A stretch of DNA of 64,000 nt from Chromatiales bacterium (GTDB lineage Bacteria > Pseudomonadota > Gammaproteobacteria > Steroidobacterales > GCA-2729495). A program made the position numbers and the translations under genes. This document shows positions 48,439 through 56,638 of the stretch, one piece after another. The notes beneath the pieces were generated by a model that ran no database searches, had not been told where the DNA came from, and saw only the letters and a program-made list of their open reading frames with translations. Position 1 is the first letter of the stretch. Every line of letters begins with the position of its first letter. The stretch is from NCBI GenBank assembly GCA_002729495.1, contig PBYE01000009.1, positions 64,653-128,652 on the forward strand, given 5' to 3'.

Positions 48439-48706
48439 GTTATTCTAGCTATTGTCGGGCTGCGGACCCGCAGCAAAGGCGCGCATTGTCGCTTACTCCC
48501 AGTAGAGTCGCAAATACCCGCCTCCCCGGACTCAACCACGCGCATGCAATCACAGGTTATGCAGAATGGAAGCTGCAGGGCCGCCTGGCTGCGGGCGGAC
48601 ACCAATCGGCTTAAAACGTTGTAATCTGCGCGGCGCGGCCCAGCGTGCACAAATAATGACAACAAGGGGTCGAATTTTGGCCCGTTTTGGTATACAGTTC
48701 GGCCCA
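48439..48706. other. tkt-metK spacer, tkt side
   Basis: This part of the 414-nt divergent spacer holds no reading frame with recognisable coding character. It must contain the tkt promoter on the minus strand, but no clear consensus hexamers stand out. The metK promoter and its palindrome begin at its right end. Confidence 0.5.
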
Positions 48707-48715
48707 ATATATAAA
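48687..48715 (+). promoter_or_regulatory. Predicted metK promoter
   Basis: -35 TTGGTA (48687-48692) and -10 TATAAA (48710-48715) are separated by 17 bp. The -10 box lies inside a 24-bp perfect palindrome, so a bound repressor would block polymerase. Transcription would start near 48722, leaving a leader of about 130 nt before metK. Confidence 0.6.
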
Positions 48716-48730
48716 GATATCTTTATATAT
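48707..48730. promoter_or_regulatory. 24-bp perfect palindrome, probable operator upstream of metK
   Basis: Both halves are ATATATAAAGAT and its complement, centred between 48718 and 48719, with no mismatch. A weaker related sequence (AAGATATTTTT, 48743-48753) lies about 29 bp downstream, roughly three helical turns away. The form and place, before metK-ahcY, suggest an ArsR-family methionine-cycle regulator such as SahR, but the regulator gene is not in the window and I have not compared the motif with a database. Confidence 0.65.
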
Positions 48731-48852
48731 CGCAGTACAGCCAAGATATTTTTGACGTAACACTTTATTTTTAAAAGTCTTTTATCCCAGATGCGCTACA
48801 TTGCGCCGGGCAGAAAGCGACACTTACCCCATCAAATCTGCAGGTTGTTCAA

Positions 48853-50013
48853 ATGACAAAACGCTATCAGTTCACCTCCGAGTCGGTCTCGGAAGGCCAT
48901 CCCGACAAGATGTCGGACCAGATTTCCGATGCCATTCTTGACGCGCATATAGCCAAGGACGGTTCGTGCCGTGTTGCGGTCGAAACCATGGTTAAAACCG
49001 GATTCGTCGCGGTTGCAGGCGAAGTAACTTCCGATGTTTCAATCGAGGCCGAAGAAATCATTCGCCAGGTCGTGCTCGACATTGGCTACAACAGTTCAGA
49101 CCTGGGCTTCGACGGGAAATCATGCGCCGTGCTGAATGCGATCGGCAAACAGTCACCCGATATTGCCCGGGGTGTGGATCGTGGCGATCCGCGCAAACAG
49201 GGTGCAGGCGACCAGGGGCTCATGTTCGGTTACGCGAGTAATGAAACCGACGTACTGATGCCGGCCGCGATTCAACTGTCACACCGGCTGGTCGAGCAGC
49301 AGGCAAGAATCCGCAAGGCTGGTGAACTGACATGGCTGCGCCCGGACGCAAAGAGCCAGGTCACACTGGTTTACGAAAACGATAAGCCGGTGTCGATCGA
49401 CGCCGTGGTTCTTTCGACCCAGCATGATCCTGATGTCAGCAACGAGGACCTTCGTGAAGGTGTCATGGAATTGATTATCAAACCTATTCTGCCAACTGAC
49501 TGGCTTAAGGCGGACACCAAGTATCACATCAATCCAACCGGCAGTTTCGTGATCGGCGGTCCGGTCGGTGACTGCGGTCTGACGGGCCGCAAGATTATTG
49601 TCGACACCTATGGTGGTATGGCCCGGCATGGCGGCGGCGCGTTTTCCGGCAAGGATCCCTCCAAGGTTGACCGGTCGGCAGCCTATGCCGCTCGTTACGT
49701 CGCGAAGAATATCGTTGCGGCCGGACTTGCCGAGCGGTGCGAGGTACAGGTCTCTTACGCCATCGGCGTCGCGGAGCCAACTTCGATCACCGTTGAAACC
49801 TTCGGTACGGGCACGATAACCGAGGACAAGCTCACTGCACTTGTACGACAGCATTTCGACCTGACCCCTTACGGCATCATGGAAATGCTTGACCTGATCA
49901 GACCTATATACCGCTCCACAGCGGCCTACGGCCACTTTGGGCGCGAGAACGAGGGCTTTGGCTGGGAAAATACAGATAAGGCTGAACAACTGAAGGTGGA
50001 AGCGGCGGCATAA
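48853..50013 (+). CDS. metK: S-adenosylmethionine synthetase
   Basis: MetK makes SAM from methionine and ATP. The 386-aa protein has the N-terminal [24 protein letters not shown], the ATP hexapeptide [12 protein letters not shown], the [24 protein letters not shown]-loop, and the Lys-rich catalytic residues typical of the family. [20 protein letters not shown] is also diagnostic. It is followed by ahcY 80 nt downstream, so enzymes making SAM and clearing its by-product are linked. The palindrome on its promoter points to repression. Confidence 0.99.
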   Translation: MTKRYQFTSESVSEGHPDKMSDQISDAILDAHIAKDGSCRVAVETMVKTGFVAVAGEVTSDVSIEAEEIIRQVVLDIGYNSSDLGFDGKSCAVLNAIGKQSPDIARGVDRGDPRKQGAGDQGLMFGYASNETDVLMPAAIQLSHRLVEQQARIRKAGELTWLRPDAKSQVTLVYENDKPVSIDAVVLSTQHDPDVSNEDLREGVMELIIKPILPTDWLKADTKYHINPTGSFVIGGPVGDCGLTGRKIIVDTYGGMARHGGGAFSGKDPSKVDRSAAYAARYVAKNIVAAGLAERCEVQVSYAIGVAEPTSITVETFGTGTITEDKLTALVRQHFDLTPYGIMEMLDLIRPIYRSTAAYGHFGRENEGFGWENTDKAEQLKVEAAA

Positions 50014-50049
50014 GCCATGCCGATGCAACCGACAGAAATACTTTTGACC

Positions 50050-50085
50050 CGGAGCAGCACAAAAGCTCCGCTGATAAAACCGGAG
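50050..50085 (+). promoter_or_regulatory. Possible SD-masking alternative hairpins in the ahcY leader
   Basis: CTCCG (50066-50070) can pair upstream with CGGAG (50050-50054) or downstream with CGGAG (50081-50085), which is the ahcY Shine-Dalgarno, 8 nt before the ATG. The two pairings exclude each other. The first would expose the ribosome site and the second hide it. It does not resemble a riboswitch class I can name. This is a structural inference only. Confidence 0.35.
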
Positions 50086-50093
50086 AAAAGAAT

Positions 50094-51512
50094 ATGAGTA
50101 CGGAACCAGCCGTCGCTATGCAGGAAGACTTTAAGGTAGCCGATCTACAGCTCGCCGATTGGGGTCGCCGTGAAATCGCCATTGCCGAAACAGAAATGCC
50201 CGGACTGATGGCCGTGCGCAAGGAATACGCGGGCAAGAAGCCGTTGGAAGGCGCACGCATCATGGGCTCGTTGCACATGACGATTCAAACCGCGGTGCTG
50301 ATCGAAACGCTCGTGGAGCTCGGCGCTGAAGTGCGCTGGGTCTCCTGCAACATATTCTCGACCCAGGACCATGCAGCTGCTGCGATTGCAGCATCAGGCG
50401 TATCCGTTTTTGCCTACAAGGGCGAATCACTGGACGAATACTGGGACTACACGCACCGTGCCATGGAATGGCATGACGGCGGCGTGCCCAACCGTATTCT
50501 TGATGATGGCGGCGACGCGACACTGCTGCTGATCCTCGGCGCCAAGGCAGAACAGGATCCTTCGATACTCGATAACCCGGGAAGCGAAGAAGAAATCGCG
50601 CTGTTTAAGTCGATCAGGCAACGCCTCGATAACGAACCCGGCTGGTACACGAAACGACGTGATGCTGTCGGCGGCGTTACGGAAGAAACAACCACCGGCG
50701 TACAGCGTCTTTACACGATGCAGGCAGACGGCGACCTGCCCTTTCCGGCCATCAACGTGAACGACTCGGTGACCAAGTCAAAATTTGACAACCTGTATGG
50801 CTGCCGCGAGTCACTCGTAGACGGCATCAAACGTGCGACGGATGTCATGGTAGCGGGCAAAATCGCACTGATTTGCGGTTACGGTGACGTTGGCAAGGGT
50901 TGTGCACAGTCTTTACGTGGCCTCGGCGCGACTGTCTGGATCACGGAGATCGATCCTATCTGTGCGCTGCAGGCGGCGATGGAAGGCTTCCGCATCGTAA
51001 CGATGGAAGAAGCGGCGCCTCTTGCCAACATCTTCGTGACCACAACCGGTAACTTTAACGTCATCAAGCACGACCACATGGCTGCGATGAAAAACCAGGC
51101 GATTGTCTGCAACATCGGTCACTTCGATAATGAAATTGACGTTGCATCGCTGCAGAAATACGAGTGGGAAAATATAAAACCGCAGGTTGATCACATCATC
51201 TTTCCGGACGGCAAGCGGATCATCCTGCTGGCCGAAGGCCGTCTCGTTAACCTCGGTTGTGCCACGGGTCATCCGAGTTTCGTGATGTCGAATTCATTCA
51301 CCAACCAGGTAATGGCACAGATAGAACTGTGGCAGAAACCTGATGATTACAAGAATGAAGTCTACGTGCTGCCGAAACACCTCGATGAAAAAGTCGCCCG
51401 CCTCCACCTCGGACAACTGGGCGTAAATCTGACGACCCTGACCCAGGAACAGGCAGATTACATCGGGGTAAAGGTAGAGGGACCTTACAAGTCGGACCAT
51501 TACCGTTATTAA
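50094..51512 (+). CDS. ahcY: S-adenosylhomocysteine hydrolase
   Basis: AhcY splits SAH into adenosine and homocysteine, keeping methyltransferases free of product inhibition. The 472-aa NAD-dependent enzyme shows [39 protein letters not shown], the SAH pocket [15 protein letters not shown], the NAD loop [19 protein letters not shown], and the C-terminal KSDHYRY, where the last Lys and Tyr reach the partner subunit. The length fits the long bacterial form with an insertion near residue 150. It ends a metK-ahcY operon closed by a strong terminator. Confidence 0.99.
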   Translation: MSTEPAVAMQEDFKVADLQLADWGRREIAIAETEMPGLMAVRKEYAGKKPLEGARIMGSLHMTIQTAVLIETLVELGAEVRWVSCNIFSTQDHAAAAIAASGVSVFAYKGESLDEYWDYTHRAMEWHDGGVPNRILDDGGDATLLLILGAKAEQDPSILDNPGSEEEIALFKSIRQRLDNEPGWYTKRRDAVGGVTEETTTGVQRLYTMQADGDLPFPAINVNDSVTKSKFDNLYGCRESLVDGIKRATDVMVAGKIALICGYGDVGKGCAQSLRGLGATVWITEIDPICALQAAMEGFRIVTMEEAAPLANIFVTTTGNFNVIKHDHMAAMKNQAIVCNIGHFDNEIDVASLQKYEWENIKPQVDHIIFPDGKRIILLAEGRLVNLGCATGHPSFVMSNSFTNQVMAQIELWQKPDDYKNEVYVLPKHLDEKVARLHLGQLGVNLTTLTQEQADYIGVKVEGPYKSDHYRY

Positions 51513-51532
51513 ACTTCTTACTGCTGCTTAAC

Positions 51533-51560
51533 AAAAAAGGCGCCCGAGGGCGCCTTTTTT
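51533..51560. terminator. Intrinsic terminator after ahcY
   Basis: GGCGCCC-GA-GGGCGCC (51539-51554) is flanked by six A on the left and six T on the right, so it can end transcription in either direction. It closes metK-ahcY; the MetE-core gene on the other strand ends about 270 nt to the right. Confidence 0.93.
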
Positions 51561-51582
51561 GTGCCAAGCTTTGAAATATGTG

Positions 51583-51831
51583 CTGCAGGAGTCGGCGTTA
51601 GCCGCGAACCCAATAAGCGCAATCGTATGAACTATTGCTGGGATGGTTTGAGCGGGATTTGAAAAACCGGCCCGGGGCAGTTTTTCCGCAATCGGCTGAA
51701 TTAGATATTCCTGCGGGTTCGCGTCTATCTCGGAATCCTATGGATTCCTCGAAATAGATTCCGCCTCAAATATTTCCACGCGTGGTTTCTACCGCGTGGA
51801 AATATGGCGTCATTTAAAGCCGCTCCTATAG
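51583..51831. repeat. Composite repeat element flanked by inverted REP-like ends (copy A)
   Basis: The left end (CAGGAGTCGGCGTTAGCCGCGAA, 51586-51608 region) and right end (AAAGCCGCTCCTATAG, 51816-51831) are inverted versions of the common gammaproteobacterial TAGGAGCGGCTTTAGCCGCG motif. Inside are two hairpins: one at 51721-51762, and ATATTTCCACGCG/CGCGTGGAAATAT at 51769-51805. The 51721-51762 segment matches 55709-55750 in reverse orientation at 36 of 42 positions. No coding sequence is seen. Confidence 0.7.
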
Positions 51832-51832
51832 C

Positions 51833-52966
51833 CTAAAACAACTTCTTGCTCGCACGTTTGGCGCCCTCGACCAGTGACTTCAGTTTCTCCCATGTGATAT
51901 CCGGATACACGGTGGGCAGACCCCTGAAGGTAGAGAAGCCACAGTCCGACCCCGCCATAACCCGGTCGCGGCCAACAACATCTGCATAGTTACAGATACG
52001 TTGCGCAACCAGGTCCGGGTGTTCGATGTAGTTTGATGTTGAATCGATCACCCCCGGGACCAGCACCTTGTCTGCGGGCAGATCTACAGTCCTGAACAGT
52101 TCGAACTCGTGCGCATGCCGGGGGTTGGCACCTTCCAGCAGCAGGTAACGGGGACGAGCCTTTAGCACTTCGGGCAGAATTTTCTCAAGTGGAATATCGT
52201 GATGGTGCGGACCCGGGTAGTTGCCCCAGCAAACGTGCATGCGCAGTTTGTCGGTGGAAATATTGCGGGTTGCCTCGTTAAGGGCCGCAACATTGCGCCG
52301 GACAACGGTCAGGAATTCATCTTCGCTCATGTTGGCGCATGCCAGGTGCCGTCCCATCGCGAGATCCGGGCTGTCAATCTGTAAATACAGGCCGGCACTT
52401 ACTATTGCTTCGTATTCCGGCCGCAGCGCTTCGGCTACCGCCTCGATATAAGTATCTTCGGAAGGGTAGAACTCATTTTTCTGGAACACGGTGACGACGC
52501 CGGGCGATGCCGAATTCATAAACGCACTGGCAGTACCGGCTTTCTCAAGTGCGGCGGTAAAATTAGCAAGATCGTTCCCGAGCGCTGTAGTGTCCCGAAC
52601 CGTAACCGGCCCGATACAGCAAGGGCCGCCCCCGGTCGGGATAACGAGTCCGGTCTTGACCAGGTGTATTGCCAGTTCGCGATAGTCGGCGAGATCCTGC
52701 GCGACATGCCCCTGCCACGAACTACCGAAGCCACTCAGCCGTTCGTTGACATAGGACACGTAACCGGGCTTGCTCATCTCCCCGTCGCTGACGATATCGA
52801 TGCCGATATCGACCTGCTTCGCCACAACATCGGCAACCGCGCCTTGCAACTCGCCGGCAAGCCGGGACTCATCCACCGCTTCTCCGTCATCGCGCGCCCG
52901 CATCAGTTCCAATAAAGTGTTCGGACGCGGCAGACTGCCAACATGAGTCGTCAGAATTTCTGGCAT
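51833..52966 (-). CDS. MetE-core (cobalamin-independent methionine synthase C-domain) methyltransferase-like protein
   Basis: The 377-aa protein is a single (beta-alpha)8 MetE C-terminal-type domain (full MetE is about twice as long). It begins LTTHVGSLPRPNTLLELM and has IDIVSDGEMSKPGYVSYVNERLSGF, the Zn-ligand candidates His and Cys in MHVCWGNYPGPHHHDIPL, and Cys in VMAGSDCGFSTF. The family includes folate-free methionine synthases and epoxyalkane:CoM transferase relatives; the exact methyl donor and acceptor are unknown. Its place next to metK-ahcY suggests a sulfur or methyl role. It is divergent from a SAM methyltransferase. Confidence 0.82.
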   Translation of the reverse strand: MPEILTTHVGSLPRPNTLLELMRARDDGEAVDESRLAGELQGAVADVVAKQVDIGIDIVSDGEMSKPGYVSYVNERLSGFGSSWQGHVAQDLADYRELAIHLVKTGLVIPTGGGPCCIGPVTVRDTTALGNDLANFTAALEKAGTASAFMNSASPGVVTVFQKNEFYPSEDTYIEAVAEALRPEYEAIVSAGLYLQIDSPDLAMGRHLACANMSEDEFLTVVRRNVAALNEATRNISTDKLRMHVCWGNYPGPHHHDIPLEKILPEVLKARPRYLLLEGANPRHAHEFELFRTVDLPADKVLVPGVIDSTSNYIEHPDLVAQRICNYADVVGRDRVMAGSDCGFSTFRGLPTVYPDITWEKLKSLVEGAKRASKKLF

Positions 52967-53021
52967 ATTACCTGGCTCCCATATTGGCTAGACTAACCCA
53001 ACCTGGCGCCCCGGAAAGGAA

Positions 53022-53090
53022 GGTTGTTTTCGGTCACATTCGGGAGCGCATGACGAAGGCCTAGGCGACAGAATGCGACCGAAAGCAACC
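53022..53090. repeat. Long inverted repeat between the MetE-core and methyltransferase genes
   Basis: Arms of 20 nt at 53022-53041 (GGTTGTTTTCGGTCACATTC) and 53071-53090 are complementary at 18 of 20 positions around a 29-nt loop. The element lies in the 143-nt divergent spacer, ending 19 nt before the methyltransferase ATG. The loop sequence (GGGAGCG...ACGAAGGC...TAG) resembles part of the rnd-adk spacer (60443-60460). Confidence 0.65.
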
Positions 53091-53109
53091 CTATTTTAGA
53101 TGACCAGCT

Positions 53110-53853
53110 ATGAATACTAAACCCGGCCCGCATCTGCCCGATTCTCCCGTCGAGGGCCTGATCCCCACGATGAACAATACCGGCTGGATGACAGAAAAAA
53201 TGGACAGCTATTCGGCTGACTTCGCCGAGTACGCGGGGACTGCAGACGGCGAAGTGCTGGATATCGGCTGCGCCTACGGTATCGCCACGCTGGCTGCGCT
53301 TGAGAACGGCGCGCGCGTACTGGCCTGTGATATGGACCCGCGGCACCTGGAAGTTTTATACGCACGCGTGCCCGAGCAGCTCCGGGGCCGCTATCGCAGC
53401 AAGGCTGCAACCATGCCCGCGGTCGATTTCCCGCAGGGATCATTCGCTGCGATCCTGGCAGCCCGGGTACTACATTTTCTGAACGGGACAGACATAGAAG
53501 TAACGGTACGCAAAATGAAAGACTGGCTCATTCCAGGAGGCCGCCTGTACCTGGTAGCAGATTCACCCTACACGGGGCCGTGGGCACCACAGGCCGGCGA
53601 ATACGAGCGGCGTAAAAGCGAAGGTGATGCCTGGCCCGGCTATGTTGCTGACTATGCTTCGTTCCTGCCCGCACACGTTGACCCGGCGGAGCATCCGGAT
53701 TTCATCAATCCGCTGGATCCCGACATACTCAAAAGGGTGTGCACGAATGCGGGCCTCGAGGTTATCGCGGCCAGCTTCCTTTCGAGCGCGACAAAACATG
53801 CTAACGGTCGCGACCACGCGGGCGTCATCGCGCTAAAGGCTAGCCGCGGCTAG
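53110..53853 (+). CDS. Class I SAM-dependent methyltransferase of unknown substrate
   Basis: The 247-aa protein has a SAM-binding motif I (EVLDIGCAYGIATLAALENGA) followed by the acidic loop VLACDMDPRHLEVL, then FAAILAARVLHFL and WLIPGGRLYLVADSPY. This is a standard Rossmann-like class I fold. The region DYASFLPAHVDPAEHPDFINPLDPDILKRVC is not one I can assign. No signal peptide is present. It is divergent from the MetE-core gene. The substrate cannot be predicted. Confidence 0.82.
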   Translation: MNTKPGPHLPDSPVEGLIPTMNNTGWMTEKMDSYSADFAEYAGTADGEVLDIGCAYGIATLAALENGARVLACDMDPRHLEVLYARVPEQLRGRYRSKAATMPAVDFPQGSFAAILAARVLHFLNGTDIEVTVRKMKDWLIPGGRLYLVADSPYTGPWAPQAGEYERRKSEGDAWPGYVADYASFLPAHVDPAEHPDFINPLDPDILKRVCTNAGLEVIAASFLSSATKHANGRDHAGVIALKASRG

Positions 53854-53936
53854 TCACCTGAGTGTGAACTACGTCCTTCCGGCAGCTTACCCCGCAGCTA
53901 TATTTCAGCTTTAACCAACCCTTCGGACTCATAGTA

Positions 53937-54695
53937 GTGGCACCCCAACCTGTTCGGTTACTGCACATCACGGATCCGCACCTGCATGCGCACCCGGATG
54001 CCATGATGCGAGGACTGAATACCTACAATTCCTTCAAGTCCATAGTTGAACGCATAGGGGCAGACAACCGTACGCCGCACGCAATTATTGCGACAGGCGA
54101 CCTGGTGCAGGATGAAACCAGGCATGGCTACGAACGCTTCCGCAAGCTAATCGGTGAACTCAGGGTCCCGGTACACTGTATACCTGGCAATCACGATTCA
54201 CCGCGCATCATGGCGGAACTCCTGAATCGACCACCTTTCCAGTTTTGCGGGACAGCCACCTATAATAACTGGTGCCTGATCATGCTCAACACAGCAGTGC
54301 GCTGGGATGCAGGCGGGCGGCTCGAAGTCAGCCAACTGGAAATACTCGATCGCACGCTGGCTGCAAACACCGCTCACCACGCGCTGGTTTGCATGCATCA
54401 TCACCCGATTCCGATGGGGAGCCCATGGCTCGACGGAATCAGCCTGCGCAACTCAGACGAGTTCTTTGAAATTATTGACCGCCACTCGCATGTTCGGGGT
54501 ATTGTCTGGGGGCACGTACACCAGTGTTCAGACCGCGAGCGCAAAGGTGTACGGATGCTCAGCACACCATCGACCGGTGCGCAGTTTCTTCCGGAAACGG
54601 ATGCGTTCATGCTGGATACCCTGCCGCCAGGATACCGCTGGATAGGACTGATGCCCGATGGCTCAATCAATACGGAGGTCGTATGGCTTTTATGA
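53937..54695 (+). CDS. cpdA: 3',5'-cyclic-AMP phosphodiesterase CpdA-like metallophosphoesterase
   Basis: The 252-aa enzyme is a calcineurin-type phosphoesterase. The metal-ligand set is complete: LLHITDPHLHAHP (Asp, His), IIATGDLVQDE (Asp), CIPGNHDSP (Asn, His), CMHHHPIPMGSPWLD (His) and GIVWGHVHQ (His pair). The order and spacing fit class III cAMP phosphodiesterases such as CpdA, which lowers cellular cAMP. It starts at GTG 53937 and overlaps the TraB/GumN gene by 13 nt. A role on another cyclic nucleotide cannot be excluded. Confidence 0.88.
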   Translation: MAPQPVRLLHITDPHLHAHPDAMMRGLNTYNSFKSIVERIGADNRTPHAIIATGDLVQDETRHGYERFRKLIGELRVPVHCIPGNHDSPRIMAELLNRPPFQFCGTATYNNWCLIMLNTAVRWDAGGRLEVSQLEILDRTLAANTAHHALVCMHHHPIPMGSPWLDGISLRNSDEFFEIIDRHSHVRGIVWGHVHQCSDRERKGVRMLSTPSTGAQFLPETDAFMLDTLPPGYRWIGLMPDGSINTEVVWLL

Positions 54696-55582
54696 ACTTT
54701 GACACACAGATACTACCCGGACGGGTACTCGCTGCTCTTTTCGTACTGCTTGAAGCGAGCCCGGCTCTCGCCGGTCCGTTACCCCTCTGGGAACTGGAAA
54801 CCAGCGGCAACCGGGTCCTGGTTATGGGTTCCGTACATTTTCTGCGTGCCAGCGATTACCCGCTGCCCGACGGATTGATGGATGCCTATGAGCAGGCCGA
54901 CGCACTGGTCATGGAAATCGATATGGATGACCTGGACCCGATGGCCACGTTAACGACCATGGCTACCATGGGCACCGACCGTTCGGGCAGAACGCTTAAA
55001 GACATGATCGGTGCTCCCGCCTACAACGATGCATCCGCAAAAGCCAACGAGCTGGGTGTGCCGCTTGATCTGTTCAGCCAGTTCAAGCCCTGGTTTGCGG
55101 CCCTGTCTATTACGCAGATGCGCATGATGCAACTCGGTTTCGATCCGTCATGGGGTATAGAAACCCGGCTGACTCAAAAAGCTGCGACCGACGGCAAAGC
55201 TATCCACGGCCTTGAAACGCTGGAAGAACAGCTGGGCTTCATGGACAACCTGGATTCAAGTTCCCAGCGTACTTTTCTGCTGCAGTCACTCGACGATGCC
55301 GCGAGTGTGCAGGATGAAATAGAAGTTATCGTTAGTTCGTGGCGCGAAGGTAATACAAAAAATATGGAAACACTTCTGATCGCAGGTATTGCGACTGCGC
55401 CAGCGCTGTACGACGCAATCCTGGTCCAGCGCAATCGAAGCTGGGTCGAGCCGATCCGTGATCTCACCCGGCAATCCGATAATTATCTGATCATCGTCGG
55501 AGCCATGCATCTGGTCGGTAACAACAGCGTACTGGAAATGCTGGAGGACGCCGGGATCAAGTCGCGGCAACTGTCGAATTAG
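54683..55582 (+). CDS. TraB/GumN (TIKI)-family protein, predicted exported
   Basis: ATG 54683 lies inside the end of cpdA and has a strong GGAGG four nt upstream, so the two are coupled. The 299-aa product has an N-terminal signal peptide (GRVLAALFVLLEASPALAG). The TraB/TIKI domain shows two GxxH motifs: VLVMGSVHFL near the N-terminus and IIVGAMHLVG near the C-terminus, plus the acidic VMEIDMDDLDP. Family members are predicted metallo-hydrolases (the eukaryotic TIKI proteins are proteases), but bacterial roles are unclear. Confidence 0.88.
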   Translation: MAFMNFDTQILPGRVLAALFVLLEASPALAGPLPLWELETSGNRVLVMGSVHFLRASDYPLPDGLMDAYEQADALVMEIDMDDLDPMATLTTMATMGTDRSGRTLKDMIGAPAYNDASAKANELGVPLDLFSQFKPWFAALSITQMRMMQLGFDPSWGIETRLTQKAATDGKAIHGLETLEEQLGFMDNLDSSSQRTFLLQSLDDAASVQDEIEVIVSSWREGNTKNMETLLIAGIATAPALYDAILVQRNRSWVEPIRDLTRQSDNYLIIVGAMHLVGNNSVLEMLEDAGIKSRQLSN

Positions 55583-55637
55583 CAGGAGCGATACGCTGCT
55601 ACCGCTGCTTTCTTGAGCCAGCACATTCGAATTAACG

Positions 55638-55920
55638 CCCCGTAGGAGTCGGCTTTAAATGACTACAGGCTTCCAGGCGGCAGAAAAACGCCTGGAAGGC
55701 TAAAAGTTGGAATCTATTTCGGAGAATCCGAAGGATTCGGAGATAGCCGCAAAATAACCAGCGTTGGAATTCTTCAGGGATGGCCTCGTGTCGCTGCGCG
55801 ACTATTAAATCTGCGTGTCCGAATACACGCAAATTCGGTTCGCGGCTAAAGCCGCTCCTACAGTAATGTTTCCAGCTGTAACCGCAATCTTGGTAGTGGC
55901 TAAAGCCGACTCCTGCAGAC
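55638..55920. repeat. Composite repeat element with REP-like ends (copy B), fills the 353-nt spacer before rubredoxin
   Basis: The left end (CGTAGGAGTCGGCTTTA, 55641-55657) and right end (TTCGCGGCTAAAGCCGCTCC, 55838-55857) are inverted REP-like units; a further unit (GGCTAAAGCCGACTCCTGCAG) ends near 55918. Inside is a perfect 10-bp-stem hairpin, CTTCCAGGCG/CGCCTGGAAG, and the 55709-55750 segment shared with copy A. Positions 55654-55691 match 60360-60397 at 33 of 38. No gene is seen in 55583-55935. Confidence 0.75.
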
Positions 55921-55935
55921 TTTCTTCAAGCTGGA

Positions 55936-56100
55936 TCAGGCCCCTGTCATCTCGAAATCTTCCTTACCGGCCCCGCAGCTGGGACACCCCCATGACAACG
56001 GCACATCCTCCCAACGCGTACCCGGGGCAACCCCGTTGCCCGGGTCTCCTGCGGCTTCGTCATACACGTGTCCGCAGATAAGGCACATCCACTTTTTCAT
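55936..56100 (-). CDS. rubA: Rubredoxin
   Basis: A 54-aa reading from ATG 56100 on the minus strand gives [20 protein letters not shown], then [32 protein letters not shown]. Two CxxC motifs (Cys6/Cys9 and Cys39/Cys42) form the single-iron centre, and W-x-C-x-x-C-G-x-x-Y-D plus WEDVP are textbook rubredoxin. It is a small electron carrier, for example for alkane hydroxylases or peroxide-reducing systems. It starts 2 nt after the macro-domain gene on the same strand. The partner enzymes are not in the window. Confidence 0.95.
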   Translation of the reverse strand: MKKWMCLICGHVYDEAAGDPGNGVAPGTRWEDVPLSWGCPSCGAGKEDFEMTGA

Positions 56101-56102
56101 AA

Positions 56103-56627
56103 CTATCGTTCTTTTCCTAAAAGTTGCTGATAAATTTCCAGACTTTCATTGTTATAGCAGCAAAACACGATACGCTCGACAAGGGTCTCGCCCGCGAGCC
56201 AGTTTTCCACTGCGGCGACCGCAACTTCGGCTGCCGCACGCAGCGGATAACCGTAGATGCCCGTGCTGATCGCAGGAAAGGCTAATGACCTCACGTCAGC
56301 CCCGGCCGCCAGCACCAGGGAAGTTCGGTAACACGAAGCCAGCAGTTCGGCTTCGCGGCGGGTCCCGCCACGCCAGACTGGCCCGACCGTGTGGATGACA
56401 TAGCGGGCGGCCAGGCCATATCCGCCGGTAATGCGCGCCTCGCCCGTCGGACAGCCGCCCAGTTTCCTGCACTCCGCGAGCAGCTCGGGACCCGCGGCAG
56501 CATGGATTGCACCGTCCACGCCGCCGCCGCCCAGCAGAGATTCATTTGCTGCGTTAACAATCGCGTCTACTTCCAGTCCGGTGATATCGGCCTGCACCGA
56601 TTCGAGACAGTCTGCCGGGTCGTTCAT
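56103..56627 (-). CDS. Macro-domain protein, probable O-acetyl-ADP-ribose deacetylase
   Basis: The 174-aa protein (ATG 56627, GGGAG upstream) is a single macro domain of the YmdB/MacroD type: [59 protein letters not shown], and [22 protein letters not shown]. The [18 protein letters not shown] loop holds the catalytic Asn and Asp seen in deacetylases that remove acyl or ADP-ribosyl groups. It is a free-standing cytosolic enzyme between the Lon N-domain gene and rubredoxin. Confidence 0.93.
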   Translation of the reverse strand: MNDPADCLESVQADITGLEVDAIVNAANESLLGGGGVDGAIHAAAGPELLAECRKLGGCPTGEARITGGYGLAARYVIHTVGPVWRGGTRREAELLASCYRTSLVLAAGADVRSLAFPAISTGIYGYPLRAAAEVAVAAVENWLAGETLVERIVFCCYNNESLEIYQQLLGKER

Positions 56628-56638
56628 CACTGCTCCCG

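Noticed and set aside
48439-48852. Known SAM riboswitch in the metK leader
   Set aside because: I looked for SAM-I, SAM-II, SMK-type and SAH-type core motifs and saw none; the striking signal here is a DNA palindrome on the promoter.
51583-51831. CRISPR array or phage attachment site
   Set aside because: The repeats are inverted, only two per element, with no regular spacer length and no cas or integrase gene nearby.
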